The translations under genes and the position numbers were made by a program. This document shows, one piece after another, positions 46,284 to 54,527 of a DNA stretch of 64,000 nucleotides (its first letter is position 1; each line of letters begins with the position of its first letter). Source of the stretch: Streptomyces sp. HUAS 15-9 (GTDB taxonomy: Bacteria; Actinomycetota; Actinomycetes; Streptomycetales; Streptomycetaceae); NCBI RefSeq assembly GCF_025642155.1, contig NZ_CP106798.1, positions 2,232,001 to 2,296,000 on the forward strand, in the 5' to 3' direction. The notes under the pieces are model-generated. The model was not told the origin of the DNA, made no database searches, and worked only from the letters and a program-made list of their open reading frames with translations.

Positions 46284-47432
46284 TTCGATGATCGTCACGT
46301 TGGCCTGGCCGCCGCCCTCGCACATCGTCTGGAGCCCGAACCGGCCGCCGGTGCGTTCCAGTTCGTGCAGGAGGGTCGTCATCAGCCGGACGCCGGTGGC
46401 GCCCAGGGGGTGGCCGAGGGCGATCGCGCCGCCGCTGACGTTGACCTTCTCCGGGTCGGCACCGGTCTCCTTCAGCCAGGCCAGGACGACGGGTGCGAAC
46501 GCCTCGTTGATCTCGACGAGGTCGATGTCGTCGATGGTGAGTCCGCTCTTCTTCAGGGCGTGCGCGGTGGCCGGGATGGGGGCGGAGAGCATCCGGATGG
46601 GGTCCTCGCCGCGCACGGAGAGGTGGTGCACACGGGCCCGCGGGCGCAGCCCGTGCTCGCGCACCGCCCGCTCCGAGGCCAGCAGCATGGCCGCCGCACC
46701 GTCGGAGACCTGCGAGGAGCAGGCGGCGGTGATGGTGCCGCCGTCGATCACGGGCTTCAGCGCGGCCATCTTCTCCAGTGAGGTGTCCCGGCGCGGGCCC
46801 TCGTCGGCGGTGACGTCCCCGAGGGGAACGAGTTCGCGCTCGAAACGGCCCTCGTCGATCGCCCGCACCGCCCGCCGGTGCGAGCGCAGGGCGAACTCCT
46901 CCTGGTCCTGCCTGCTGATCCCCCACTTGGCGGCGATCATCTCGGCGCCGGTGAACTGGTTGACGGGCTGCGTGCCGTAGCGGGCCCGCCAGCCCTCGCT
47001 GCCCAGGAAGGGGCCCTCGGTCAGGCCCAGCGGCTCGGCGGCCTGCCGGGAGGCGAAGGCGATGGGGATCTGCGACATGTTCTGGACACCGCCGGCGACC
47101 ACCAGGTCCTGGGTGCCGGACAGCACGGCCTGCGCGGCGAAGTGCACGGCCTGCTGCGAGGAGCCGCACTGCCGGTCCACGGTCACACCGGGCACCTCCT
47201 CGGGCAGCCCGGCCGCCAGCCAGCAGGTCCGGGCGATGTCCCCGGCCTGCGGTCCGACCGTGTCCAGACAGCCGAACACGACGTCCTCCACGGCGCCCGG
47301 GTCCACGCCGGCCCGCGCGATCAGTTCCTTGAGCACATGGGCACCCAGGTCGGCCGGGTGGACTCCGCTCAGTCCGCCGCCGCGCCGCCCGACGGGCGTG
47401 CGGACCGCTTCGACTATGTAGGCCTCGGGCAT
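46275..47432 (-). CDS. fadA6: Acetyl-CoA acyltransferase (thiolase) FadA6-like
   Basis: A 385-residue degradative thiolase. It has the acyl-accepting Cys89 in DRQCGSSQQAVH, the general base region NEAFAPV, GGAIALGHPLGATG and the second active-site cysteine in CEGGGQ. It is assigned as FadA6-like from context: in mycobacteria fadA6 adjoins kstR2 and the ipdF gene and performs thiolysis of the ring-derived acyl-CoA. Sequence alone cannot separate FadA6 from other thiolases, but neighbours on both sides support it. It starts 17 bp after the TetR gene on the same strand. Confidence 0.88.
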   Translation of the reverse strand: MPEAYIVEAVRTPVGRRGGGLSGVHPADLGAHVLKELIARAGVDPGAVEDVVFGCLDTVGPQAGDIARTCWLAAGLPEEVPGVTVDRQCGSSQQAVHFAAQAVLSGTQDLVVAGGVQNMSQIPIAFASRQAAEPLGLTEGPFLGSEGWRARYGTQPVNQFTGAEMIAAKWGISRQDQEEFALRSHRRAVRAIDEGRFERELVPLGDVTADEGPRRDTSLEKMAALKPVIDGGTITAACSSQVSDGAAAMLLASERAVREHGLRPRARVHHLSVRGEDPIRMLSAPIPATAHALKKSGLTIDDIDLVEINEAFAPVVLAWLKETGADPEKVNVSGGAIALGHPLGATGVRLMTTLLHELERTGGRFGLQTMCEGGGQANVTIIERI

Positions 47433-47449
47433 GGCAACTCCCCAGTGGG

Positions 47450-48115
47450 TTACGTGCGGACGGCGATCCCGTCCAGCACCATCGACAGGTACTGCCGGGC
47501 GATCTCCTCCGGGCTGTGCTGTCCGCCGGGCCGGTACCAGGACGCGGCGACCCAGACCGTGTCGCGCACGAAGCGGTAGGTGAGCCGGACGTCGAGGTCG
47601 GCGCGGAAGACACGCTCGGCGACCCCGAGCTCCAGCGTGGACAGCCAGGCCGTCTCGAACTTGCGCTGGGACTCGGCGAGGAAGGTGAACCTGTCCTGCG
47701 CGACCAGCTGCTTGCTCTCCTTCTGATAGATCGCGACGGCGGCGCGGTGCCGGTCGATCTCCCGGAAGGACTCGGTGACCAGGGCCTCCAGCGTCTCGCG
47801 GGGGCCGAGAGCGGCTGCGAGGACGGTGTCGTAGCCGTCCCAGAGCTCGTCGAGGAAGGTGCGCAGGATCTCTTCGAGCATCGACTCCTTGGAGTCGAAG
47901 TGGTAGTAGAGGCTGCCCGCGAGCATGCCCGCGTGGTCCGCGATCCTGCGCACGGTGGTGGCGTTGTAGCCCTGCTCGGCGAAGACCTCGGCGGCGGTCT
48001 CGAGGAGTTCGCGGCGGCGCGCGTGAGCGGCGGCGGCAGCGGCCGCCGGCTTCTTCGGGGCGGTCACCTGGGCCTTCTTCGCGGCGGTCACCTGGGGCTT
48101 CTTCTTGGTCGGCAC
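47450..48115 (-). CDS. kstR2: TetR family regulator, KstR2-like
   Basis: A 221-residue TetR repressor. The helix-turn-helix lies at about 33-80 (RRELLETAAEVFAEQGYNATTVRRIADHAGMLAGSLYYHF region), followed by an all-helical ligand domain. The N-terminus has a lysine/alanine-rich extension with an internal duplication (PQVTAAKKA, AQVTAPKKP). Position between the thiolase and the ipdF-like SDR matches kstR2 in mycobacteria. Its predicted ligand is the HIP-CoA intermediate, and its predicted targets are the two matching operators at 42135 and 48931, one heading its own operon. The GTG at 48115 has AGGACC upstream, which is weak. Confidence 0.87.
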   Translation of the reverse strand: MPTKKKPQVTAAKKAQVTAPKKPAAAAAAAHARRRELLETAAEVFAEQGYNATTVRRIADHAGMLAGSLYYHFDSKESMLEEILRTFLDELWDGYDTVLAAALGPRETLEALVTESFREIDRHRAAVAIYQKESKQLVAQDRFTFLAESQRKFETAWLSTLELGVAERVFRADLDVRLTYRFVRDTVWVAASWYRPGGQHSPEEIARQYLSMVLDGIAVRT

Positions 48116-48130
48116 GGGTCCATTGTGGTC

Positions 48131-48916
48131 CTAGGGGTGCTGGCTGCTGACGCTGACGACTTCACCAGTCAGGTAAGAGGAGTAGCCGGAGGCCAGGAAG
48201 ACGATCACGTTGGCGACCTCCCACGGTTCCGCGTACCGCCCGAAGGCCTCGCGCGCGGTCAGTTCCTGAAGCAGTTCGGGTGTGGTCACCTTCGCCAGGT
48301 GCGGGTGCATGGCGAGGCTCGGCGCCACCGCGTTGACCCGCACGCCGTACTCGGCCGCCTCGACGGCGGCGCATCGGGTCAGTGCCATCACGCCCGCCTT
48401 CGCGGCCGCGTAGTGCGCCTGCCCGGCCTGGGCGCGCCAGCCGACGACGGAGGCGTTGTTGACGATCACGCCGCCCCCGGTCTCCTTCATCGAGCGCAGG
48501 GCCGCCCGGGTGCAGCGGAAGGTGCCGTTCAGTGTCACGTCCAGGACGCGGGACCACTGCTCGTCGGTCATGTCGACCAGGGCCGAAGTGCCGCCCAGTC
48601 CGGCGTTGTTGACGACGACGTCCAGCCGCCCGAGGTCCCGTACGGCGGTGTCGAACAGGGCCCGCACCTGGGACTCGTCGGTGACGTCACAGGGGACCGC
48701 GGTCACGGCTCCCGGGTGCTCACGGCAAAGTTCCGCCTCGTACTCCTTCAGCCGTCGCGCGTGCGCGTCGCTGATCAGCACGCGCGCGCCCTCCTCCAGG
48801 AAGCGGCGGGCGGTCGCCCCGCCGATCCCCGCTCCGGCCGCCGCGGTGATGACGGCGGTGCGGCCCTTCAGCAGTCCGTGCCCGGGCACGTACGCCGGAC
48901 TCTCGACGCCTGTCAT
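48131..48916 (-). CDS. ipdF: Short-chain dehydrogenase, IpdF-like
   Basis: A 261-residue SDR with an unusual cofactor motif TAAAGAGIG (24-32), NNAGLGG, the serine strand VNNASVVGW and catalytic YAAAK, and a conserved N-terminal GHGLLKGRTAVIT. In mycobacteria the SDR beside kstR2 (IpdF, Rv3559c) oxidises the 5-hydroxy group of the hydrindane CoA intermediate. The same position, operon polarity and general sequence support that call, but it is inferred from memory. It is the first gene of an operon with kstR2 and fadA6, and its ATG is 15 bp from the KstR2-like operator. Confidence 0.85.
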   Translation of the reverse strand: MTGVESPAYVPGHGLLKGRTAVITAAAGAGIGGATARRFLEEGARVLISDAHARRLKEYEAELCREHPGAVTAVPCDVTDESQVRALFDTAVRDLGRLDVVVNNAGLGGTSALVDMTDEQWSRVLDVTLNGTFRCTRAALRSMKETGGGVIVNNASVVGWRAQAGQAHYAAAKAGVMALTRCAAVEAAEYGVRVNAVAPSLAMHPHLAKVTTPELLQELTAREAFGRYAEPWEVANVIVFLASGYSSYLTGEVVSVSSQHP

Positions 48917-48930
48917 AGGGCCACGCTAAC

Positions 48931-48951
48931 CTACCAAACACTTGTTAGGGA
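48931..48951. promoter_or_regulatory. KstR2-like operator between ipdF and the acyl-CoA dehydrogenase genes
   Basis: CCTACCAAACACTTGTTAGGG contains ACCAAACACTTGTT, which fits 13 of 14 positions of the recalled motif AnCAAGnnCTTGnT. Its reverse complement, CCTAACAAGTGTTTGGTAG, differs from the site at 42135 at only two positions. Confidence 0.8.
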
Positions 48952-48974
48952 AGGTTGAGGGAAGGAGGACCGCC

Positions 48975-50114
48975 GTGGACCTCACCCACGCTCCGGCCGA
49001 CGAGGAGTTCCGCGCCGAGGCCCGCGCCTGGCTCGACGGGCACGTGCCCGGCACTCCTCTGCCCTCCCTGGAGACCGAGGAGGGCTTCGCGGCGCACCGC
49101 GTCTGGGAGGCCGAACTGGCCGCGGACCGCTGGTCGGTGGTGTCCTGGCCCGAGGAGCACGGCGGCCGGGGCGCGGGGCTGATCCGGTGGCTGGTCTTCG
49201 AGGAGGAGTACTGGGCGGCGGGCGCGCCGGGCCGGGTGAGCCAGAACGGCATCAGCCTGCTCGCACCCACCCTCTTCGACCACGGCACGGCGGAGCAACG
49301 CGCGCGCGTGCTGCCCCGGATGGCATCCGGCGAGGTGGTCTGGGCGCAGGCCTGGTCCGAGCCGGAGGCGGGCTCCGACCTGGCCTCCCTCACCTCCCGG
49401 GCCGTGCGCACGGACGGCGGCTGGCTGCTGAGCGGACAGAAGACCTGGTCGTCACGGGCCGCCTTCGCCGACCGCGCCTTCGGCCTGTTCCGCAGCGACC
49501 CGGACACCCCGAAGCCCCACCAGGGCCTCACCTACCTCATGTTCGACCTGCGGGCCCCGGGCGTCACGGTCCGCCCGATCGGCCGCCTCGATGGGAAGCC
49601 CGCGTTCGCCGAGCTGTTCCTGGACGAGGTGTTCGTGCCGGACGAGGACGTGATCGGCGAGCCCGGCCAGGGCTGGCGGATCGCGATGTCGACGACCGGC
49701 AACGAACGCGGCCTGACCCTGCGCTCCCCCGGCCGCTTCCTGGCCGCCGCGGACCGGCTCCTCGACCTGTGGCGGGCCCAGGGCAGTCCGGAGCAGGCGC
49801 GTGCCCGGGTGGCCGACGCCCTGATCGGCGCCCGCGCCTACCAGCTGTTCACCTACGAGGCCGCCTCCCGCTTCCTGGACGGCGAGCCGCTCGGAGCCGA
49901 GTCCAGTCTGAACAAGGTGTTCTGGTCCGAGTACGACCTCGCGCTGCACGAGACGGCACTCGATCTGCTGGGCGAGGAGGGCGAGTTGGCGGACACCGCC
50001 TGGGCGGAGGGCTATGTCTTCTCCCTCGCCGGACCCATCTACGCGGGCACGAACGAGATCCAGCGCGACATCATCGCCGAGCGTCTGCTCGGCCTGCCGA
50101 AGGGACGTCGCTGA
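48975..50114 (+). CDS. Acyl-CoA dehydrogenase, FadE30/FadE31-like
   Basis: A 379-residue flavin dehydrogenase with all three domains: the N-terminal helical domain ending WPEEHGGRGAG, the beta domain with WAQAWSEPEAGSDLAS and GQKTWSSRAAF, and the C-terminal helices with NERGLTLRSPG and YAGTNEIQRDIIAERLLGLP. This length and the AGTNEIQR signature fit the larger alpha-type subunits of the mycobacterial KstR2 regulon (FadE30 or FadE31). The GTG at 48975 has AAGGAGG 7 bases upstream, better than longer starts that overlap the operator. Its stop overlaps the next gene by one base, suggesting a two-subunit complex. Confidence 0.9.
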   Translation: MDLTHAPADEEFRAEARAWLDGHVPGTPLPSLETEEGFAAHRVWEAELAADRWSVVSWPEEHGGRGAGLIRWLVFEEEYWAAGAPGRVSQNGISLLAPTLFDHGTAEQRARVLPRMASGEVVWAQAWSEPEAGSDLASLTSRAVRTDGGWLLSGQKTWSSRAAFADRAFGLFRSDPDTPKPHQGLTYLMFDLRAPGVTVRPIGRLDGKPAFAELFLDEVFVPDEDVIGEPGQGWRIAMSTTGNERGLTLRSPGRFLAAADRLLDLWRAQGSPEQARARVADALIGARAYQLFTYEAASRFLDGEPLGAESSLNKVFWSEYDLALHETALDLLGEEGELADTAWAEGYVFSLAGPIYAGTNEIQRDIIAERLLGLPKGRR

Positions 50115-51067
50115 TGCGCTTCCTGCCCGACACCGAACAGCGCGCCTTCGCCCGCTCCCTGCACGCGATGCTGGCCGCCGCGGACACGCCGTCGGTCGTC
50201 CGGGACTGGAGCCGCGGCGACCGTACGAGCGGCCGCGCGCTGTGGTCCCGTATCGCGGATGCGGGGGTGTTCGGGCTCGTGATTCCGGAGGCGTACGAGG
50301 GGATGGGGCCCCGGCCGGTGGAACTCGCGCTCGCCTTCGTGGAGCTGGGGCGGCACATCGTGCCCGGCCCGCTGGTCGAGACCGTCGCGGCGGCCGCGCT
50401 GCTGGCCGAGCCCGGCCCGGCCAAACGGTTCCTCCCGCCACTCGCGGCGGGCGAGACGATGGCGACGGTCGCGGCCGGCGGGTACGCGCTGGACGGGGAC
50501 GCGGCGACCCTCCGTCTCGGCCTCACCCCCGACGGTCTGCGCCTGTCCCCGGGAGCCGGCCCGGTGCGCCCCTCCCTGGACCCGGCGCGCCGCCTCACCC
50601 CGCTCTTGCCGGGCGGCGAACTTCTCATCCCCGACCCGCCCGTGGACCACGCCCTCACCTGGGCCCGGCTCGCCACCGCCGCCCAGGCCCTCGGCGTCGG
50701 TCTGGCGCTGCTCGACAGGACCGTCGCGTACGTCCGCCGGCGCACCCAGTTCGGTGTCCCCGTCGGCTCGTTCCAGGCCGTGAAGCACCGGCTGGCCGAC
50801 GCGAGGACCGCCCTCGAGTTCGCGCGCCCCCTGCTCTTCGGCGCCGCGCTGACGATGGACCCGGCGGACGTGGCGGCCGCCAAGCTGAAGGCGTGCGAGG
50901 CCGCCTACGCCACCGCCCGCACCGCGTTGCAGCTGCACGGCGCGATCGGGTACACGGCCGAGTACGAGCTGTCCCTGTGGCTGACCAGGGCCCGCGCGCT
51001 GCGCTCGGCCTGGGGCGGCCCGGACGAGTGCCGCGAGCGGGTCCTCAGTGGTGGTCGCCGCTGGTGA
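50114..51067 (+). CDS. Acyl-CoA dehydrogenase, short FadE32/FadE33-like subunit
   Basis: A 317-residue acyl-CoA dehydrogenase family protein. The C-terminal domain is intact (YVRRRTQFGVPVGSFQAVKH and LQLHGAIGYTAEYELSLWL), but the middle beta domain is shortened and lacks the usual AxTEPxAGSD segment. This matches the short beta-type subunits FadE32/FadE33 (about 320 residues), which form heterotetramers with FadE31. TGATG overlap with the preceding gene implies co-translation. Its end overlaps the convergent cytochrome b gene by 23 bp. Which intermediate it oxidises cannot be read from sequence. Confidence 0.87.
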   Translation: MRFLPDTEQRAFARSLHAMLAAADTPSVVRDWSRGDRTSGRALWSRIADAGVFGLVIPEAYEGMGPRPVELALAFVELGRHIVPGPLVETVAAAALLAEPGPAKRFLPPLAAGETMATVAAGGYALDGDAATLRLGLTPDGLRLSPGAGPVRPSLDPARRLTPLLPGGELLIPDPPVDHALTWARLATAAQALGVGLALLDRTVAYVRRRTQFGVPVGSFQAVKHRLADARTALEFARPLLFGAALTMDPADVAAAKLKACEAAYATARTALQLHGAIGYTAEYELSLWLTRARALRSAWGGPDECRERVLSGGRRW

Positions 51068-52691
51068 GCTCCCGGTACTCCTCGCGGGTCGGCTTCGGGA
51101 TGTGGGTCTCGGACCCGAACAGTGCCCGGGCGAGCCGTGCGCGCACGCGCTGGGACACGGTCACCGGCCGCCGCACACCATTGGCGTCCTCGCGGGGCCC
51201 GATCTCGTACGGCGGGTTCTGCTCGTGCTGGGTCAGGACGAACAGCCGGTCCTGCGACAGGGGTTCATGGACCTCGACGTACTCGCCGTGCGGCAGCAGT
51301 TTGATGATGCCCGTCTCCCTGCCGTGCAGCACCTTGTCCCGGTCCCGGCGCTGCAGCCCGAGACAGATCCGCTTGGTCACCGTGAAGGCGAGGACCGGCA
51401 CGACGAAGACGGAGATCCGCACGAACCAGGTGATCGAGTTGATCGACAGATGCAGATGCGTGGCCACGATGTCGTTGCCGCCACCGATCAGCAGCACCAC
51501 GTACAGGCTCAGCCAGGCCACGCCGAGGCCGGTGCGCACGGGCACGTTGCGCGGCCGGTCCAGGATGTGGTGCTCGCGCCGGTCGCCGGTGACCCACGCC
51601 TCGAGGAAGGGATAGAGCCCGAGCGCCAGCAGGATCAGCGGGAACAGCGAGAACGGGATGAAGACGCCCAGTTCCAGTGTGTGGCCCCAGGCGTCGATCT
51701 CCCATCCCGGCATCACCCGGATCAGGCCCTCGGAGAAGCCGAGGTACCAGTCGGGCTGCGCGCCCGTGGTGACGAGGTCCGGCCGGTACGGCCCGAAGGC
51801 CCACACCGGGTTGATGCTGGCGATCCCGCCCATCAGCGCGAGCACACCGAAGGTGAGGAAGAAGAAGCCGCCCGCCTTGGCCATGTAGACCGGCAGGAAG
51901 GGCATGCCGACGACGCTCTTCTGGTCCCGTCCGGGCCCGGGGTACTGGGTGTGCTTGTGGAAGAAGACCAGGATCAGATGGGCCACGACCAGGCCCAGCA
52001 TGATCCCGGGCAGCAGCAGGACGTGGACCGGGAAGAGCCGCGAGATGATGTCGTGGCCGGGGAACTCCCCACCGAACAGGAACATGGAGAGGTACGTCCC
52101 CACGACCGGGACGGACAGGATCGCGCCGTCGGCGAAGCGGATGCCGGTCCCGGAGAGCAGGTCGTCGGGGAGCGAGTAGCCGGTCAGGCCGGTGATGATG
52201 CCGAGCATCAGCAGGGTCCAGCCGAACACCCAGTTGAGCTCGCGCGGCTTGCGGAAGGCGCCGGTGAAGAACACCCGCATCATGTGTACGAGCATGCCGG
52301 TGACGAAGACCAGCGCCGCCCAGTGGTGGATCTGCCGGATCAGCAGACCGCCGCGCACATCGAAGCTGATGTGCAGCGTCGACTCGTACGCCTTGGTCAT
52401 GATGATGCCGTTGAGCGGGCCGTAGGAGCCGTGGTAGACGACCTCGGCGCCGCTCGGCTCGAAGAAGAGCGTGAGGTAGACGCCGGTGAGGATCAGGATG
52501 AGGAAGCTGTAGAGGCAGACCTCGCCGAGCATGAAGGACCAGTGGTCCGGGAACACCTTGCGCATGTTGGCCTTGGCCAGGGCGTAGAGCCCGAGCCGTC
52601 CGTCGGCCCAGTCGGCGAGCCGCTCGCCCTTGGCGGGCTCGCCCCTGCGTGCGGAAACCCCGTCGCCGTTCCCCGATCGTGCGCCGTCCAT
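51045..52691 (-). CDS. qcrB: Cytochrome bc1 complex cytochrome b subunit (QcrB-like), orphan copy
   Basis: A 548-residue polytopic cytochrome b. Four histidines for two b haems are in place (about His122, His136, His223, His238). The quinol-site motif is PDWYLGFSEG, the actinobacterial equivalent of PEWY. The fused subunit IV part (helices around FGVLALMGGIASINPVWAFGPYRPD) and the actinobacterial C-terminal extension are present. ATG 52691 has GGGGAGG 9 bases upstream; longer frames add unrelated sequence. No qcrA (Rieske) or qcrC gene is adjacent, so this is a stand-alone paralogue separate from the usual qcrCAB operon. It either substitutes for QcrB or forms a different quinol-oxidising complex. 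Confidence 0.93.
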   Translation of the reverse strand: MDGARSGNGDGVSARRGEPAKGERLADWADGRLGLYALAKANMRKVFPDHWSFMLGEVCLYSFLILILTGVYLTLFFEPSGAEVVYHGSYGPLNGIIMTKAYESTLHISFDVRGGLLIRQIHHWAALVFVTGMLVHMMRVFFTGAFRKPRELNWVFGWTLLMLGIITGLTGYSLPDDLLSGTGIRFADGAILSVPVVGTYLSMFLFGGEFPGHDIISRLFPVHVLLLPGIMLGLVVAHLILVFFHKHTQYPGPGRDQKSVVGMPFLPVYMAKAGGFFFLTFGVLALMGGIASINPVWAFGPYRPDLVTTGAQPDWYLGFSEGLIRVMPGWEIDAWGHTLELGVFIPFSLFPLILLALGLYPFLEAWVTGDRREHHILDRPRNVPVRTGLGVAWLSLYVVLLIGGGNDIVATHLHLSINSITWFVRISVFVVPVLAFTVTKRICLGLQRRDRDKVLHGRETGIIKLLPHGEYVEVHEPLSQDRLFVLTQHEQNPPYEIGPREDANGVRRPVTVSQRVRARLARALFGSETHIPKPTREEYRELTSGDHH

Positions 52692-52805
52692 ACGTCGTCG
52701 CCTCCCCGCCGGATCTCCCTCAGGGTGGCACGACGGCGCGGCTGAGCCAACGGGGCCGACACGATCTATGCCCGGCCGAGGCGATCCACGGCCCGCCGGC
52801 ACGGT

Positions 52806-53528
52806 CTACACCCGGACGATCCCCCGCGCCCGCGCGGCCGCCAGCCACTGGGGGAACTCGCCCAAGAGACGGTCGTACAGCACGGCGTCGGACACCTGCC
52901 GTGGATCGGAACCGGCGTGGAAGAAGCCCGCGTTGTCCACCACCCGCTTCTGCGGCACGGCCAGCTCATCCAGCTTCCGCAGGAAGTCGAACTGCTTGCT
53001 GTCCGGGTCGCCGAAGCCGACGAACTGCCAGAACAGCGGCAGGGGCGCGGCCTTGCACAGGAACCGTTCGGCGGCGAGCTTGTTGATCGGGCCGCCGTCG
53101 GTCTGGAAGATCACCAGAGCGGGGTCGGTGGACCCGCTGTCGAGGTAGTGGTCGATGACGGCGTCCATCGCCAGGTGGTAGCTGGTCCTGCCCATGTGCC
53201 CGAGTCCGGCCGCGATCCGCGCTATGCGGCCCTCGTGGTCGGCGAGGGCGATGTCGGTGACCGCGTCGATGTCGGTGGAGAAGAACACCACCGGCACCCG
53301 GCCGTCGTCGTCGAAGTGCGCGGACAGCCCGAGGACCCGGTCGGCGAGCGCCTGGACGCTGCCGTCGCGGTAGTACGGCTTCATGGAGCCCGAGTGGTCG
53401 ACCACGAGGTACACGGCGGCCCGCTGTCCGTCCAGCCCGTGCTTCGTGAGGGACACCCCGGCCGTCTTGTACAGGCTGACCAGCGCGGGCGCGGTCTCCT
53501 GAACCTTGCTGAGACTGATCGCAACCAT
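52806..53528 (-). CDS. von Willebrand factor A (TerF/TerY-like) domain protein
   Basis: A 240-residue protein that is mostly one vWA domain. The MIDAS motif is DHSGSM (Asp44, Ser46, Ser48), with Thr in GRTSYHLAMDAV and Asp in IFQTDGG completing the metal site. The N-terminal SLSKVQETAPALVSLYKTAG segment links it to tellurite-resistance associated vWA proteins (TerF-like), which are abundant in streptomycetes. It is cytoplasmic, without signal or membrane segments. ATG 53528 has GGGAGGG upstream. It is divergent from the rhomboid gene. The role is unknown; tellurite resistance itself should not be inferred. Confidence 0.88.
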   Translation of the reverse strand: MVAISLSKVQETAPALVSLYKTAGVSLTKHGLDGQRAAVYLVVDHSGSMKPYYRDGSVQALADRVLGLSAHFDDDGRVPVVFFSTDIDAVTDIALADHEGRIARIAAGLGHMGRTSYHLAMDAVIDHYLDSGSTDPALVIFQTDGGPINKLAAERFLCKAAPLPLFWQFVGFGDPDSKQFDFLRKLDELAVPQKRVVDNAGFFHAGSDPRQVSDAVLYDRLLGEFPQWLAAARARGIVRV

Positions 53529-53637
53529 GGCCCCCACCCTCCCACACGCATCCGGGTTCGCTATTTTGTTCGCCGCCGCCCCCACCGGCTCACTCTGTCC
53601 CCAGACCTTGTCCCCAGACCCTTGCGAGGAGCCGGCC

Positions 53638-54516
53638 GTGGATGCCGAGTCCCCCGAGTCCACCGTGACCACCTGCTACCGCCATCCCAAGGTGGAGTCG
53701 TACGTCCGCTGCACCCGCTGCGACCGCTACATCTGCCCCGACTGCATGCGCGAGGCCGCCGTCGGCCACCAGTGCGTGGAGTGTGTGAAGGAGGGCGCGC
53801 GGTCGGTGCGGCAGGCGCGTACCGCGTTCGGCGGCCGGATCTCCGCGGTGCCGCTCGTGACCTATGTGCTCATCGGGCTGAACGTCCTCGCCTACCTTGC
53901 CGAGTTGGTGCGTCCGTCGGTCGTGGACCGGTTCGCCATGCTGGGCACCGTGCCCATCGGCTACCTCCCCGAGGGCGTCGCCCACGGGGAGTGGTATCGG
54001 CTACTGACCGGGGCGTTTCTCCATCTGCCGCCCACCCAGGGCACGTTCGGCATCCTGCACATCGTGATGAACATGGTGTCGCTGTGGAACCTGGGCCGGG
54101 TGGTGGAGACCCTGCTGGGCCGCGTGCGGTTCACGGCGCTGTATCTGCTGTCGGCGCTCGGCGGTTCGGTCCTCGTGCTGCTGATCGCGCCCGAGACGGC
54201 CGCGGTCGGCGCGTCCGGCGCGATCTTCGGGCTGGGTGCCGCCTACTACGTCATGGGCCGCCGCCTGGGCGCCGACATGAACCAGGTCAACCGCTTGATG
54301 ACGGGTCTGCTGCTGTGGCTGGTGGTCTCCGCGTGGGTGACCTCCTGGCAGGGGCACCTCGGCGGTCTGCTGGCGGGCGGTGCGGTGACGCTGGGATACG
54401 CCTACGCGCCCCGGGACCGCCGACGGGCCCTCGTCCAGGCGGGCGTGTGCGTGGCGCTGCTGGCCCTGCTGGTGGTGCTGACGATCACGAAGTCCGCGGA
54501 GCTGACCGCCGCCTAG
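53638..54516 (+). CDS. Rhomboid family intramembrane serine protease with N-terminal zinc finger
   Basis: A 292-residue protein. Residues 13-49 form a B-box type cysteine/histidine zinc finger (CYRHPKVESYVRCTRCDRY then CPDC and CVEC), followed by about seven transmembrane helices. The catalytic dyad is Ser193 in GASGAIFG and His240 in WQGHLGG, and the HIVMNMVSLW helix carries the conserved His and Asn residues. Rhomboids cleave membrane proteins within the bilayer; the zinc finger faces the cytoplasm. GTG 53638 has GAGGAG about 7 bases upstream. It ends 11 bp from the convergent glycoside hydrolase gene. Confidence 0.95.
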   Translation: MDAESPESTVTTCYRHPKVESYVRCTRCDRYICPDCMREAAVGHQCVECVKEGARSVRQARTAFGGRISAVPLVTYVLIGLNVLAYLAELVRPSVVDRFAMLGTVPIGYLPEGVAHGEWYRLLTGAFLHLPPTQGTFGILHIVMNMVSLWNLGRVVETLLGRVRFTALYLLSALGGSVLVLLIAPETAAVGASGAIFGLGAAYYVMGRRLGADMNQVNRLMTGLLLWLVVSAWVTSWQGHLGGLLAGGAVTLGYAYAPRDRRRALVQAGVCVALLALLVVLTITKSAELTAA

Positions 54517-54527
54517 GTTTCAGGGAG

